A stretch of DNA of 64,000 bases. It comes from Gryllotalpicola daejeonensis (lineage in GTDB: Bacteria; Actinomycetota; Actinomycetes; Actinomycetales; Microbacteriaceae). The stretch is from assembly GCF_039538145.1 (NCBI RefSeq), contig NZ_BAABBV010000001.1, forward strand, positions 1,550,001 through 1,614,000, written 5' to 3'. Positions 1 to 7,732 of the stretch are shown in pieces; within the stretch, counting starts at the first letter, position 1; each line of letters starts with the position of its first letter. Under the pieces are notes generated by a model. It saw only the letters and a list, made by a program, of their open reading frames with translations, did not search any database and had not been told where the DNA came from. The translations under genes were made by a program, and so were the position numbers.

Positions 1-446
1 GTGATGCCGACGAGCGACTCACCGGGCGTGATGATGCCGGGGCAGTTGGGGCCGATGATGCGGGTCTTGTTGCCCTTCGCCTTCGCGTGCGCCCAGGCCT
101 CGGCCGAGTCGCCCACCGGGATGCCCTCGGTGATCACGACGAGCAGCGGGATCTCGGCGTCGACGGCCTCGATGATCGCGTCCTTCGCGAAGGCCGGTGG
201 CACGAAAGCGATCGACACGTCCGCACCGGTCTTCTCGATGGCCTCGGCGACCGTGCCGAAGACGGGCAGCTCGACGGCCGAGCCGTCGGCCGCGGTGTGC
301 GACACCGTGGTGCCGGCCTTGCGCGCGTTCACGCCGCCGACGACCTGGGTGCCGGCCTTCAACATGAGCGCGGTGTGCTTGGTGCCCTCGCCGCCGGTGA
401 TGCCCTGGACGATGACCTTGGAGTCCTTGTTGAGGAAGATCGACAT
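1..446 (-). CDS. sucD: Succinyl-CoA synthetase alpha subunit, 5' part only
   Basis: CoA-binding subunit of succinyl-CoA synthetase, the TCA-cycle step that makes ATP or GTP from succinyl-CoA in the cytoplasm. Only about the first 148 codons are present; the gene runs off the left edge, so the phosphorylated histidine is outside the window. Seen: ATG at 446, then the family opening SIFLNKDSKVIVQGITG, the CoA-binding Rossmann segment, and GPNCPGIITPGE near the window edge. It starts 14 bases after the sucC stop, so it is the second gene of a sucCD operon. Function is very secure from the family motifs. Confidence 0.96.
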   Translation of the reverse strand, partial: MSIFLNKDSKVIVQGITGGEGTKHTALMLKAGTQVVGGVNARKAGTTVSHTAADGSAVELPVFGTVAEAIEKTGADVSIAFVPPAFAKDAIIEAVDAEIPLLVVITEGIPVGDSAEAWAHAKAKGNKTRIIGPNCPGIITPGESLVGI

Positions 447-460
447 TGTTCTGCCTGTCC

Positions 461-1624
461 TTACTTCGAAGCCAGCTCGGCGGCCTTGTCGGCGCCGTCG
501 TCCATGGTGGTGGCGAGCGTGACCAGCGGGTGGTTGGCGCCGGTCAGAATCGCGCGGCCCTCGTCGACCTGGTTGCCGTCGAGGCGCACGACGAGCGGCT
601 TGTTCGCCTCTCCGCCGAGGATCTCGAGCGCCTTGACGATGCCGTTGGCGACGGCGACACACGAGGTGATGCCGCCGAACACGTTCACGAACACGCTCTT
701 GACCTGCGGGTCGCCCAGGATGACGTCGAGGCCGGCGGCCATGACCTCTGCCGAGGCGCCGCCGCCGATGTCGAGGAAGTTTGCGGGCTTCACGCCGCCG
801 TGCTTCTCACCGGCGTAGGCGACCACGTCGAGCGTGGACATGACGAGGCCGGCGCCGTTGCCGATGATGCCGACCTCGCCGTCGAGCTTGACGTAGTTGA
901 GGTCGTTGGCCTTCGCCTTCGCCTCGAGCGGGTCCTCGCTGGCGGCATCCACCAGCTCCTCGTGCTCGGGGTGGCGGAACGCTGCGTTGTCGTCGAGCGA
1001 GACCTTGCCGTCGAGCGCGATGATGTCGCCCGAGCCGGTCAGAACGAGCGGGTTCACCTCGACGAGCGTCGCGTCTTCGCCCTTGTAGACCTCGAAGAGC
1101 TTGACGAAGACCGGCGCGACCTTGTCGACCAGCTCCGCAGGGAACTTCGCGGCGACCGCGATCTCCCTCGCCTTCTCGAGCGGCAGGCCCTGCGCGGGGT
1201 CGACCTCGACGCGGGCGAGCGCATCCGGGCGCTCCTCGGCGAGCTGCTCGATCTCCATGCCGCCCTCGTACGAGGCGAGCGAGAGATACGAGCGGTTGGC
1301 GCGGTCGAGCAGCACGGAGAAGTAGAACTCCTGCTTGATGTCGGCGCCCTCGGCGACCATCACGCGCTTCACGGTGTGGCCCTTGATGTCGAGCCCGAGG
1401 ATCGACTGCGCCGCCGCGTAGGCGTCATCGGGGGTCTTCGCGACCTTGACGCCGCCCGCCTTTCCGCGGCCGCCGACCTTCACCTGCGCCTTGACGACGG
1501 TGACGCCCCCGAGCGTCTCGGACGCCGCGCGCACCTCATCAGGCGTGTCGGCGATGATGCCCTTCAGCACGGGCACGTCGTACTTCTCGAACAGGTCCCG
1601 GGCCTGGTACTCGTACAGATCCAC
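461..1624 (-). CDS. sucC: Succinyl-CoA synthetase beta subunit
   Basis: Nucleotide-binding subunit that pairs with SucD. The 387-residue product has the usual length: an N-terminal ATP-grasp domain beginning DLYEYQARDLFEKYDVPVL, a glycine-rich loop VKVGGRGKAGGV, a metal/phosphate region with EVNPLVLT, and a C-terminal flavodoxin-like half containing FGGITSCVAVANGI. I chose GTG at 1624 because homologues start at this DLYEYQ block; an ATG at 1654 would add ten residues (MSRCREKWNT) that do not look like the family. A short inverted repeat (TCTCGA-2-TCGAGA, 1638-1651) lies just upstream. First gene of sucCD. Confidence 0.95.
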   Translation of the reverse strand: MDLYEYQARDLFEKYDVPVLKGIIADTPDEVRAASETLGGVTVVKAQVKVGGRGKAGGVKVAKTPDDAYAAAQSILGLDIKGHTVKRVMVAEGADIKQEFYFSVLLDRANRSYLSLASYEGGMEIEQLAEERPDALARVEVDPAQGLPLEKAREIAVAAKFPAELVDKVAPVFVKLFEVYKGEDATLVEVNPLVLTGSGDIIALDGKVSLDDNAAFRHPEHEELVDAASEDPLEAKAKANDLNYVKLDGEVGIIGNGAGLVMSTLDVVAYAGEKHGGVKPANFLDIGGGASAEVMAAGLDVILGDPQVKSVFVNVFGGITSCVAVANGIVKALEILGGEANKPLVVRLDGNQVDEGRAILTGANHPLVTLATTMDDGADKAAELASK

Positions 1625-1720
1625 TGTGTTCCATTTCTCTCGACATCGAGACAATTGCCGCAGGCCACTCTACCCCGGTGACCTTGCGCGCCCGAGTCCG
1701 GCCGGTTGCCGAACCTGCGC

Positions 1721-2914
1721 CTATTCCTCGGGCGGCAGGGGGTTCTTCGGCAGCTTCTTGACCCGGGGGCGCCGCTTCGGCCGTTCCGGGATCATCGAGC
1801 GCATCTCTTCGACGCGGCCCCAGCACAGCAGCCGGTCCTCTGCCTCGAGGCGCTGCGAGAACGACGGATTCGGAATGACGCCGGTTCCGCGGTGCAACGT
1901 CAGCACCGTGATGTCGCGCTCGCGCAGGCCGGACTCGGCGATCGTCTTCCCGATCAGGTCGGCGTCGCCGTGCACGACCAGCTCGGCGACACCGTAGCCG
2001 GTCGAGACCGACAGCCGCTCGCGCACGTCGATCTGCGGGAACGCGACCTGGTTGGCGATGTAGTCGATGATCGCGCCGGCGACGTCGAGCTTCGTCGCCG
2101 TCTCGATGCCCTCGAGGCCGGGCGACGAATTGACCTCCATCACGAGCGGTCCCTCGTCGCTCTCGAGCATGTCGACGCCGGCGACCTTGAGGCCCATGAT
2201 CTGCGCGGCGCGCACGGCGGTGCGGGCGTATTCGTCGTCCAGCTCGACTTTCTCGACGCTGCCGCCCCGGTGCACATTCGAGCGGAATTCGTTGCCGCTC
2301 GCGCTGCGCCGCATGGCGGCGACGACGCGGTCGCCGACGACGAGCGCACGGATGTCTCGGCCGCGCGACTCGCGGATGAACCGCTGGATCAGTACGTTCT
2401 GCCTGGCCGACTGCAGCGTCTCGATGATCGCCTCGGCGACCTTGAGCTCCGGCGCCAGGATCACCCCGATGCCCTGCGTGCCCTCGAGCAGCTTGAGCAC
2501 GACCGGCGCTCCGCCGACGCGCTCGATCGCCGCCACCACATCGGCGCGGTTGCGCACGAAGGCGGTCGGCGGCATCGCGATGCCATGCCGCGACAGGATC
2601 TGGTTGGCCCGCAGCTTGTCGCGCGAGTTGCTGATCCCGTTGGCGGTGTTCGGCGTGTAGACATCCATCTGCTCGAATTGGCGCACGACGGCCGTGCCGT
2701 AATACGTGATCGAGTTGCCGATGCGCGGGATCACCGCGTCGTATTCCGACAGCTGACGACCCCGATAGAGCAGGTCGGGAGACTCTGCCGACAGATCGAT
2801 CGCGAACCGCAGCGTGTTGAGCACGCGCGGGTCATGGCCGCGGTCTGCGGCGGCTGCCCGCAGTCGCTGGGTGCTGTAGCTGCGCGGCGAGCGCGACAAG
2901 ATGGCGATCTTCAC
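1721..2914 (-). CDS. rimK: RimK-family ATP-grasp glutamate ligase with C-terminal RCK_C-like domain
   Basis: ATP-grasp ligase of the RimK/LysX group, which adds glutamate or another amino acid to a protein or carrier; the target here is unknown. Residues 1-290 are the RimK core: KIAILSRSP start, NGISNSRDKLRANQILSRHG (about 92-111), lysine in PVVLKLLEGTQGIG (137-150), and the metal-binding VMEVNSSPGLEG (258-269). Residues about 305-367 form an extra domain (YGVAELVVHGDADLIGKTIA ... LEAEDRLLCWG) resembling the RCK_C/TrkA-C ligand-binding fold, followed by a basic tail. E. coli RimK (about 300 residues) lacks this. Start GTG at 2914; upstream extension has no family similarity. It is divergent from a protease-like gene with a 34-base gap. 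Confidence 0.88.
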   Translation of the reverse strand: MKIAILSRSPRSYSTQRLRAAAADRGHDPRVLNTLRFAIDLSAESPDLLYRGRQLSEYDAVIPRIGNSITYYGTAVVRQFEQMDVYTPNTANGISNSRDKLRANQILSRHGIAMPPTAFVRNRADVVAAIERVGGAPVVLKLLEGTQGIGVILAPELKVAEAIIETLQSARQNVLIQRFIRESRGRDIRALVVGDRVVAAMRRSASGNEFRSNVHRGGSVEKVELDDEYARTAVRAAQIMGLKVAGVDMLESDEGPLVMEVNSSPGLEGIETATKLDVAGAIIDYIANQVAFPQIDVRERLSVSTGYGVAELVVHGDADLIGKTIAESGLRERDITVLTLHRGTGVIPNPSFSQRLEAEDRLLCWGRVEEMRSMIPERPKRRPRVKKLPKNPLPPEE

Positions 2915-2948
2915 TCGTGTTTTCCCGTTGGGCTGGGTTTCCGGTTTG

Positions 2949-3440
2949 ATGGGCGCTATGGCCCCACGACATCCAACACCACAGAGCTTGGTGGGGTGGC
3001 GCGAATGGGTCGGATTGCCGGGCCTCGGCGTGCCGTGGATCAAAGCCAAGATCGACACCGGCGCGCAGACCTCGTCACTGCATGCCTTCGGCCTGCGCGA
3101 ATTCACCAAGGACGGCGCGCGGTGGGTGCGCTTCGAGGTGCACCCGTGGCAGTACAGCCCGCGCGACGGCGTCAAGATCGAGCTGCCGGTGCACGACCGT
3201 CGCCGCGTGCGCAGCTCGACGGGGCACATTCAGAACCGCGTCGTGGTCTTGATCGAATTACGGATGCTTGACCGCACGCTTCCCGTCGAGGTGACTCTCA
3301 CGCGCCGCGACTCGATGGGCTTCCGCATGCTGGTCGGCCGCGAGGCGCTCAGCAACGGCTTCCTCGTCGACCCCGCCGCCTCATACCTCGGCGGGCAGCC
3401 GCCGCGGCCGGTGCGCAAGGCGAACCGCCGCGAGGAGTAG
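2949..3440 (+). CDS. RimK-associated ATP-dependent zinc-protease family protein (RimB-like)
   Basis: Member of the family named ATP-dependent zinc protease (formerly DUF785), whose fold is actually retropepsin-like; RimB of this type processes or counters RimK-added tails. Seen: VGWREWVGLPGLGVPWIKAK followed by the aspartic-protease-like DTGAQTSSLHA (about residues 39-49), and a downstream MGFRMLVGREALSNGFLVDP block. Length 163 residues, normal for the family. Divergent from rimK, the usual pairing, which suggests opposing ligation and cleavage. Start is uncertain: ATG 2949 is used, ATG 2958 is possible, and ATG 2901 would overlap rimK. No clear signal peptide, so cytoplasmic. Confidence 0.85.
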   Translation: MGAMAPRHPTPQSLVGWREWVGLPGLGVPWIKAKIDTGAQTSSLHAFGLREFTKDGARWVRFEVHPWQYSPRDGVKIELPVHDRRRVRSSTGHIQNRVVVLIELRMLDRTLPVEVTLTRRDSMGFRMLVGREALSNGFLVDPAASYLGGQPPRPVRKANRREE

Positions 3441-3584
3441 TGGCCGTCTGCCGCGGTTCCCTGCCGCGCCGATACGCGGATATGGGCCGATACGCAGACG
3501 GATGCCGCGCAGATCTCCGGTTCATCGACCCGCTTCCGCGCATGGGCGGCCAGGCTGCTTTGCGTGAGGAGGACTGCGGTGGCG

Positions 3585-3866
3585 CTAATGCCACCAGAGC
3601 CTGAGCGTGATCAGGAACTCCGGAAGCGCGGCTCTCAACTCGTCGGCTAGGCGTTGCCCTTCGGCGTCGTACGCTGCGACATCGGTTGCGGCATCCCAAC
3701 CTCGTTCATGATCGAAGTGCGAGTCGAAGTACCGCTGCCACTGCATCAGCGCATCGGCCAGCTCGGTGGGCAGGTCGTAGTCGGCCGGAACCATTCCGCC
3801 GTCCTCCCACAACGGTGAGGGTGCTGAATAGTCGGGAAACAGCCGGATCTCCCGTGCGCTGCTCAC
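3585..3866 (-). CDS. Small conserved-looking hypothetical protein coupled to pcrA
   Basis: Predicted 93-residue acidic soluble protein of unknown function. It begins with GTG at 3866, which overlaps the pcrA stop codon in a GTGA arrangement, so translational coupling to the helicase is likely. The sequence has an N-terminal EIRLFPDYSAPSPLWEDGG block, then a helical region rich in Asp, Glu and aromatic residues, ending LRLWWH. I recognise this FPDY/PLW-type layout from small actinobacterial proteins but know no assigned function. No transmembrane segment or cysteine motif. It is in frame with a much longer spurious reading through pcrA; only this C-terminal part has normal composition. Confidence 0.65.
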   Translation of the reverse strand: MSSAREIRLFPDYSAPSPLWEDGGMVPADYDLPTELADALMQWQRYFDSHFDHERGWDAATDVAAYDAEGQRLADELRAALPEFLITLRLWWH

Positions 3867-6286
3867 AGCTTCTCGATCGGGGCGATCTTGATCAGCAGCT
3901 TCTTGAAGCCCGCCTGGTCGAACTGCACGTGGGCGATGCGCTTCGCGCCCTCGCCCGTGACGTCTTGCACGCGCCCCTCGCCGAAGTCGACGTGCTTCAC
4001 CCTGTCGCCCGGGGCGAGCTCGAGCGCGCTGTTGTCGCGCACGGTCGCGGTCACCTTGTTGGCCCACTCGGTCTTCGGCCGCGACAGGGCTGCCGCGGTG
4101 GCCGCCGCACGGTCGGACCCGAAGCCGGGCCGCTTCGCGTTGAGCGCCCGCGACATAGTGCCGTCGCGGCCGTTCGCGGCACCGGGCGACCTGCGCCACT
4201 CGATGAGCTCGGCCGGGATCTCTTGCAGGTACCGGCTCGGCATCGCCACGTTGACCTCGCCGAACTGGGCGCGCGACATCGCCAGCGACAGGTACAGCCG
4301 CTTCCGCGCCCGGGTGATGCCGACATAGAACAGGCGCCGCTCTTCCGCGAGCCCGCCCGGCTCGTTGGCCGACATGCGGTGCGGAATCAGATCCTCTTCG
4401 ACGCCGGTCAGGAACACCGCATCGAACTCGAGCCCCTTCGCCGTGTGCAGCGTCATCAGCGACACGGTTCCGGTCGAGTCGTCGAGCTCATCGGCGGCCG
4501 CCACGAGCGACACCTCGGTGAGGAAGTCGGTGAGCGTACCGCCCGGGTTGTTGCGCGCGAACTCCTTCGTCACCGCGACGAGCTCTTCGACGTTCTCGGC
4601 GCGCGCTTCGTCCTGCGGGTCGCGCGAGCTGCGCAGGGCGTCGAGCAGGCCCGAGCCCGCGAGCAGGTGCGTGAGCAACTCGGGCACGGGCTTCACGCCC
4701 GCCGGGTTGTCGGGGTTCATCATCGCGGCCGTCTCGTCGAGCAGGTCGGACAGGCGCGTGATCGCGGCCGTCACCTTGGGGCCGAGGCCGAGATCGGATG
4801 CCGCGCGCAAGGCGTCTCGGAACGTGATGCCGTTGTCGGCCGCGAACGACCCCAGCTGCGTGACCGTCGCCGGCCCGATGCCCCGCTTCGGCGTGTTCAG
4901 GATGCGTCGCACCGCCAGCTCGTCGGCGGGGTTCGCCACGGCGATCAGGTACGCCATGGCGTCTTTGATCTCGGCGCGTTCGTAGAACTTTGTGCCGCCC
5001 ATGATGCGGTACGGCACGGCCGAGCGGATGAAGATCTCTTCCAGCGCACGCGTCTGCGAGTTCGTGCGATAGAAGACGGCCATGTTGTTGTACGGCACGC
5101 CGGCGCGCCGCAGCGCGTCGATCTCGTCGGCGACGAACTGCGCCTCGTCGTGCCCCGAGTAGCCGGTGTAGCCGACGATCTTCTCGCCGTCACCCGAGTC
5201 GGTCCACAGGTTCTTCGCCTTGCGGTCGAAGTTGTTGGAGATCACCGCGTTGGCCGCCGACAGGATGTTCTGCGTCGAGCGGTAGTTCTGCTCGAGCAGC
5301 ACCACTCGCGCACCGGGGAAGTCGTGCTCGAACTCGGTGATGTTGCGGATGTCGGCGCCGCGGAAGGCGTAGATCGACTGGTCGGAGTCGCCGACCACGG
5401 TGAGCGACGCCCCGGGGATCTCGCCGGAAGGCTCCGTCAAGCCATCGACGTACAGGCCGTCGGCCTTGAGCTCGGCCACGAGGTGGGCCGGAACCGGCTT
5501 GGTGAGCTCACGGATGAGCGAGTACTGCGCATGGTTCGTGTCTTGGTACTCGTCGACCAGGATGTGGCGGAAGCGGCGCTGGTAGTTCGCCGCGACGCGC
5601 GGGAACGCGCGGAACAGATAGACCGTCTGCGCGATCAGGTCGTCGAAGTCGAAGGCGTTCGCCGAGCGAAGGGCCCGCGTGTACTCGCGGAAGATCTGCA
5701 GGAAGACCTGCTCGGCGGGGTCATCACGGTTCGCGCTGCGGGCATACGACTCGTAGTCTTCGAGCTCGTTCTTGAGCTTCGAGATCTTGGCGCCCGCACT
5801 CGCCGGCGTGAAGCCGAAGGTGTCGGCCTCGCTCTCTTTGATGATGCGCTTGAGCAGCGCGCGCGTGTCGCCCGAGTCGTAGATGGTGAAGTTCTCGGTG
5901 AAGCCGAACTGCTTCGCCTCGCGGCGCAGGATGCGGACGCACGCCGAGTGGAAGGTCGAGATCCACATGCCTTCGGATGCCTGCCCAAGCAGCCCCTCGA
6001 CGCGTTCGCGCATCTCGCTCGCGGCCTTGTTGGTGAACGTGATCGCGAGGATCTGGCTCGGCCACGCCTCTCGGCTGCCGATGAGCCCCGCGATGCGGTG
6101 CGTGAGCACGCGGGTCTTGCCCGAGCCGGCGCCCGCGACGATCAGCAGCGCGGGCCCGCGATAGGTGACCGCCTCGCGCTGCTGCGGGTTGAGGCCCTCG
6201 AGCAGGCTCTCGTCGCCGCCGCGCGGCCCCTGGTCGCCGTCGACGATCAGGGGAAGGAAGCCATCGGTAGCGCGCGCGTCTGTCAT
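3863..6286 (-). CDS. pcrA: ATP-dependent DNA helicase PcrA/UvrD, superfamily 1
   Basis: 3'-5' SF1A helicase for nucleotide excision repair, replication and removal of stalled RNA polymerase. The 807-residue product has motif Q/I (LNPQQREAV, then AGAGSGKTRVLTHR), motif Ia FTNKAASEM, motif II VDEYQDTN, motif III VVGDSDQSIYAFRGAD, motif IV LEQNYRST, motif V LMTLHTAKGLEF and motif VI RLFYVGITRARK. The C-terminal about 60 residues (LAPGDRVKHVDFGEGRV ... VQFDQAG) form the Tudor-like domain that in PcrA binds RNA polymerase. The start ATG at 6286 has a TAGACT hexamer 9 bases upstream. It is followed by the overlapping small gene at 3866. Confidence 0.95.
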   Translation of the reverse strand: MTDARATDGFLPLIVDGDQGPRGGDESLLEGLNPQQREAVTYRGPALLIVAGAGSGKTRVLTHRIAGLIGSREAWPSQILAITFTNKAASEMRERVEGLLGQASEGMWISTFHSACVRILRREAKQFGFTENFTIYDSGDTRALLKRIIKESEADTFGFTPASAGAKISKLKNELEDYESYARSANRDDPAEQVFLQIFREYTRALRSANAFDFDDLIAQTVYLFRAFPRVAANYQRRFRHILVDEYQDTNHAQYSLIRELTKPVPAHLVAELKADGLYVDGLTEPSGEIPGASLTVVGDSDQSIYAFRGADIRNITEFEHDFPGARVVLLEQNYRSTQNILSAANAVISNNFDRKAKNLWTDSGDGEKIVGYTGYSGHDEAQFVADEIDALRRAGVPYNNMAVFYRTNSQTRALEEIFIRSAVPYRIMGGTKFYERAEIKDAMAYLIAVANPADELAVRRILNTPKRGIGPATVTQLGSFAADNGITFRDALRAASDLGLGPKVTAAITRLSDLLDETAAMMNPDNPAGVKPVPELLTHLLAGSGLLDALRSSRDPQDEARAENVEELVAVTKEFARNNPGGTLTDFLTEVSLVAAADELDDSTGTVSLMTLHTAKGLEFDAVFLTGVEEDLIPHRMSANEPGGLAEERRLFYVGITRARKRLYLSLAMSRAQFGEVNVAMPSRYLQEIPAELIEWRRSPGAANGRDGTMSRALNAKRPGFGSDRAAATAAALSRPKTEWANKVTATVRDNSALELAPGDRVKHVDFGEGRVQDVTGEGAKRIAHVQFDQAGFKKLLIKIAPIEKL

Positions 6287-6338
6287 TGCCTGGCAAGTCT
6301 AAATTGCCCTACTGACACTCAGCGCGGCGCAGACAGAC

Positions 6339-6369
6339 GAGCGCCCCTTCCGCAAGGGAAGGGGCGCTC
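6339..6369. terminator. Hairpin terminator between pcrA and the antitoxin-like gene
   Basis: Perfect 11-bp inverted repeat (GAGCGCCCCTT with AAGGGGCGCTC) separated by nine bases. It lies in the 108-base gap after the minus-strand small gene at 6577-6395 and before the pcrA start, so it most likely ends the antitoxin-like transcript. No long T tract is present. Confidence 0.7.
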
Positions 6370-6394
6370 GCCTACGTCTCGGTCGATCGCGGGG

Positions 6395-6577
6395 CTAGTT
6401 GCCGATCGCGTCGTCAGCAGCCTGCTGGCCCTGCGAGATCTGGTCTTCGAACTTGCCGCCCGTCAGGTCGTTCGCCTTGTCAGCGATGCCGCCGAGGACG
6501 TTATCGCTCACCTGCTCGCCCTGGTCGGTTCCGAGGAAGTCCTTGCCCTTGTCGACCGCGTCATCGAGGAATCCCAT
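6395..6577 (-). CDS. MT0933-type antitoxin family small protein
   Basis: A 60-residue hydrophilic protein, MGFLDDAVDKGKDFLG start, with repeated DKxKD/DKANDLTGG segments predicted to be amphipathic helix. This matches the MT0933-like antitoxin family of actinobacteria, proposed antitoxins with little direct functional evidence. A good Shine-Dalgarno (AAAGGGGG) lies about 7 bases before the ATG. No toxin-like gene is adjacent: the neighbours are pcrA and a GDPD phosphodiesterase. It may therefore act alone, for example as a stress or envelope-associated small protein. It has its own terminator at 6339-6369. Confidence 0.75.
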   Translation of the reverse strand: MGFLDDAVDKGKDFLGTDQGEQVSDNVLGGIADKANDLTGGKFEDQISQGQQAADDAIGN

Positions 6578-6696
6578 GCGCGCCCCCTTTCGTCAGTGGA
6601 AGTGGTTCGCGCCACACATTAGCCACAAACGGCGGCCGCGGGGAAGACAGCGCGGTCTACCCCACTACGGAGGTTCGCCTCGGCGCTACTGAAAGT

Positions 6697-7722
6697 TCAC
6701 GCAGCGGCGTCGCGCACGACGAGCGCGAGGTCGGGGTGGTCGGCGAAGACGCCGTCGACGCCGCTCTTCATGATCGTGCGGAACTCCTGCCGCCAGTGCC
6801 CGAAGTCGCCCTTGCCGCCTTCGCCGCGGAACGGCTGCGAGAGGAACCTGTTCTCGGGCCGCAGGGTCCAGGTGAACACCGCGAGGCCGACCGCGTGCGC
6901 CCGATCGACCAGGTCGGTCGTGCCGTCATCGGAGGTCGCGTCCAGCAGCAGGCTCTTGTCGACGCTGATGCCGTCGATCGCATCGAGCCCCCGGCGCGTC
7001 GCGAGCTCGTACAGGCCCACTTCCCCGATCTCGGTGGCGTAGCTCGCGGCATCCGCCCCATCACGCGCGACGAGGTCGAACGCCGCGCCCTCCGCCTCGA
7101 TCAGATAGATGCGGCTGCCGCGGATGCCGCGCTCGCGCACCTTGCGCAGCACGGTCTTCTCGAACGACTCGATGACGAGGCGGTTCGGCTCGTGCTGCCA
7201 GCCGACCCGTTCGAGCTCGTCGGCGAACAGCTCGTCGAGCGGCAGGCCGATCGACTCGAAATACGTCGCGTGCTTGATCTCGGCGACGACGCCGAGCTCG
7301 CGGTCCGAGGTCTCTGCCAGCCGGTCGACCAGGTCGAACAGGTGCGAGAGGCGCATGATCGGGTACAGCCCGTCGAAGCTCGCGCTCGCCTGCCGCAGCG
7401 GTCCGAGTCGCTCGCGGCAGCGCAGCGTGGCGAGCTCTGCCCAGGTGAAGTCCTCGGTGAACCACCCCGTGACGGGCGCCCCGTCGACCTCTTTGGTGGT
7501 GCGCCGGTCGGCGAATTCCGGCCTGTTCGAGACATCCGTCGTGCCCGAGATCTCGTTCTCATGTCGCAGCACGAGCACGCCGTCCTTCGTGGCGACGATG
7601 TCGGGCTCGACGAAGTCGGCGCCCAGCTGGAACGCGAGCTCGTAGGCCTGCCGCGTGTGCTCGGGCCGGTACCCGCACGCGCCACGGTGTCCGATCACGA
7701 GGGGGGAGCCGTGCGCGCGCAT
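6697..7722 (-). CDS. Glycerophosphodiester phosphodiesterase
   Basis: GDPD-family enzyme that hydrolyses glycerophosphodiesters to glycerol-3-phosphate and an alcohol. The 341-residue product has the catalytic opening VIGHRGACGYRPEHT (His-Arg and Glu), then FVEPDIVATKDGVLVLRHE with the metal ligands and second histidine. The TIM-barrel end includes AVFTWTLRPENRFL and GVDGVFADHPDLA. No signal peptide is visible, so probably intracellular. ATG at 7722 starts the conserved region directly; longer readings upstream are low-complexity. The membrane GT gene ends 10 bases before, so both may share a transcript. Confidence 0.9.
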   Translation of the reverse strand: MRAHGSPLVIGHRGACGYRPEHTRQAYELAFQLGADFVEPDIVATKDGVLVLRHENEISGTTDVSNRPEFADRRTTKEVDGAPVTGWFTEDFTWAELATLRCRERLGPLRQASASFDGLYPIMRLSHLFDLVDRLAETSDRELGVVAEIKHATYFESIGLPLDELFADELERVGWQHEPNRLVIESFEKTVLRKVRERGIRGSRIYLIEAEGAAFDLVARDGADAASYATEIGEVGLYELATRRGLDAIDGISVDKSLLLDATSDDGTTDLVDRAHAVGLAVFTWTLRPENRFLSQPFRGEGGKGDFGHWRQEFRTIMKSGVDGVFADHPDLALVVRDAAA

Positions 7723-7732
7723 GACGTTGATG

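Noticed and set aside
1625..1720. Longer start of sucC at ATG 1654
   Set aside because: The extra ten residues do not match the family, while GTG 1624 directly precedes the conserved N-terminus.
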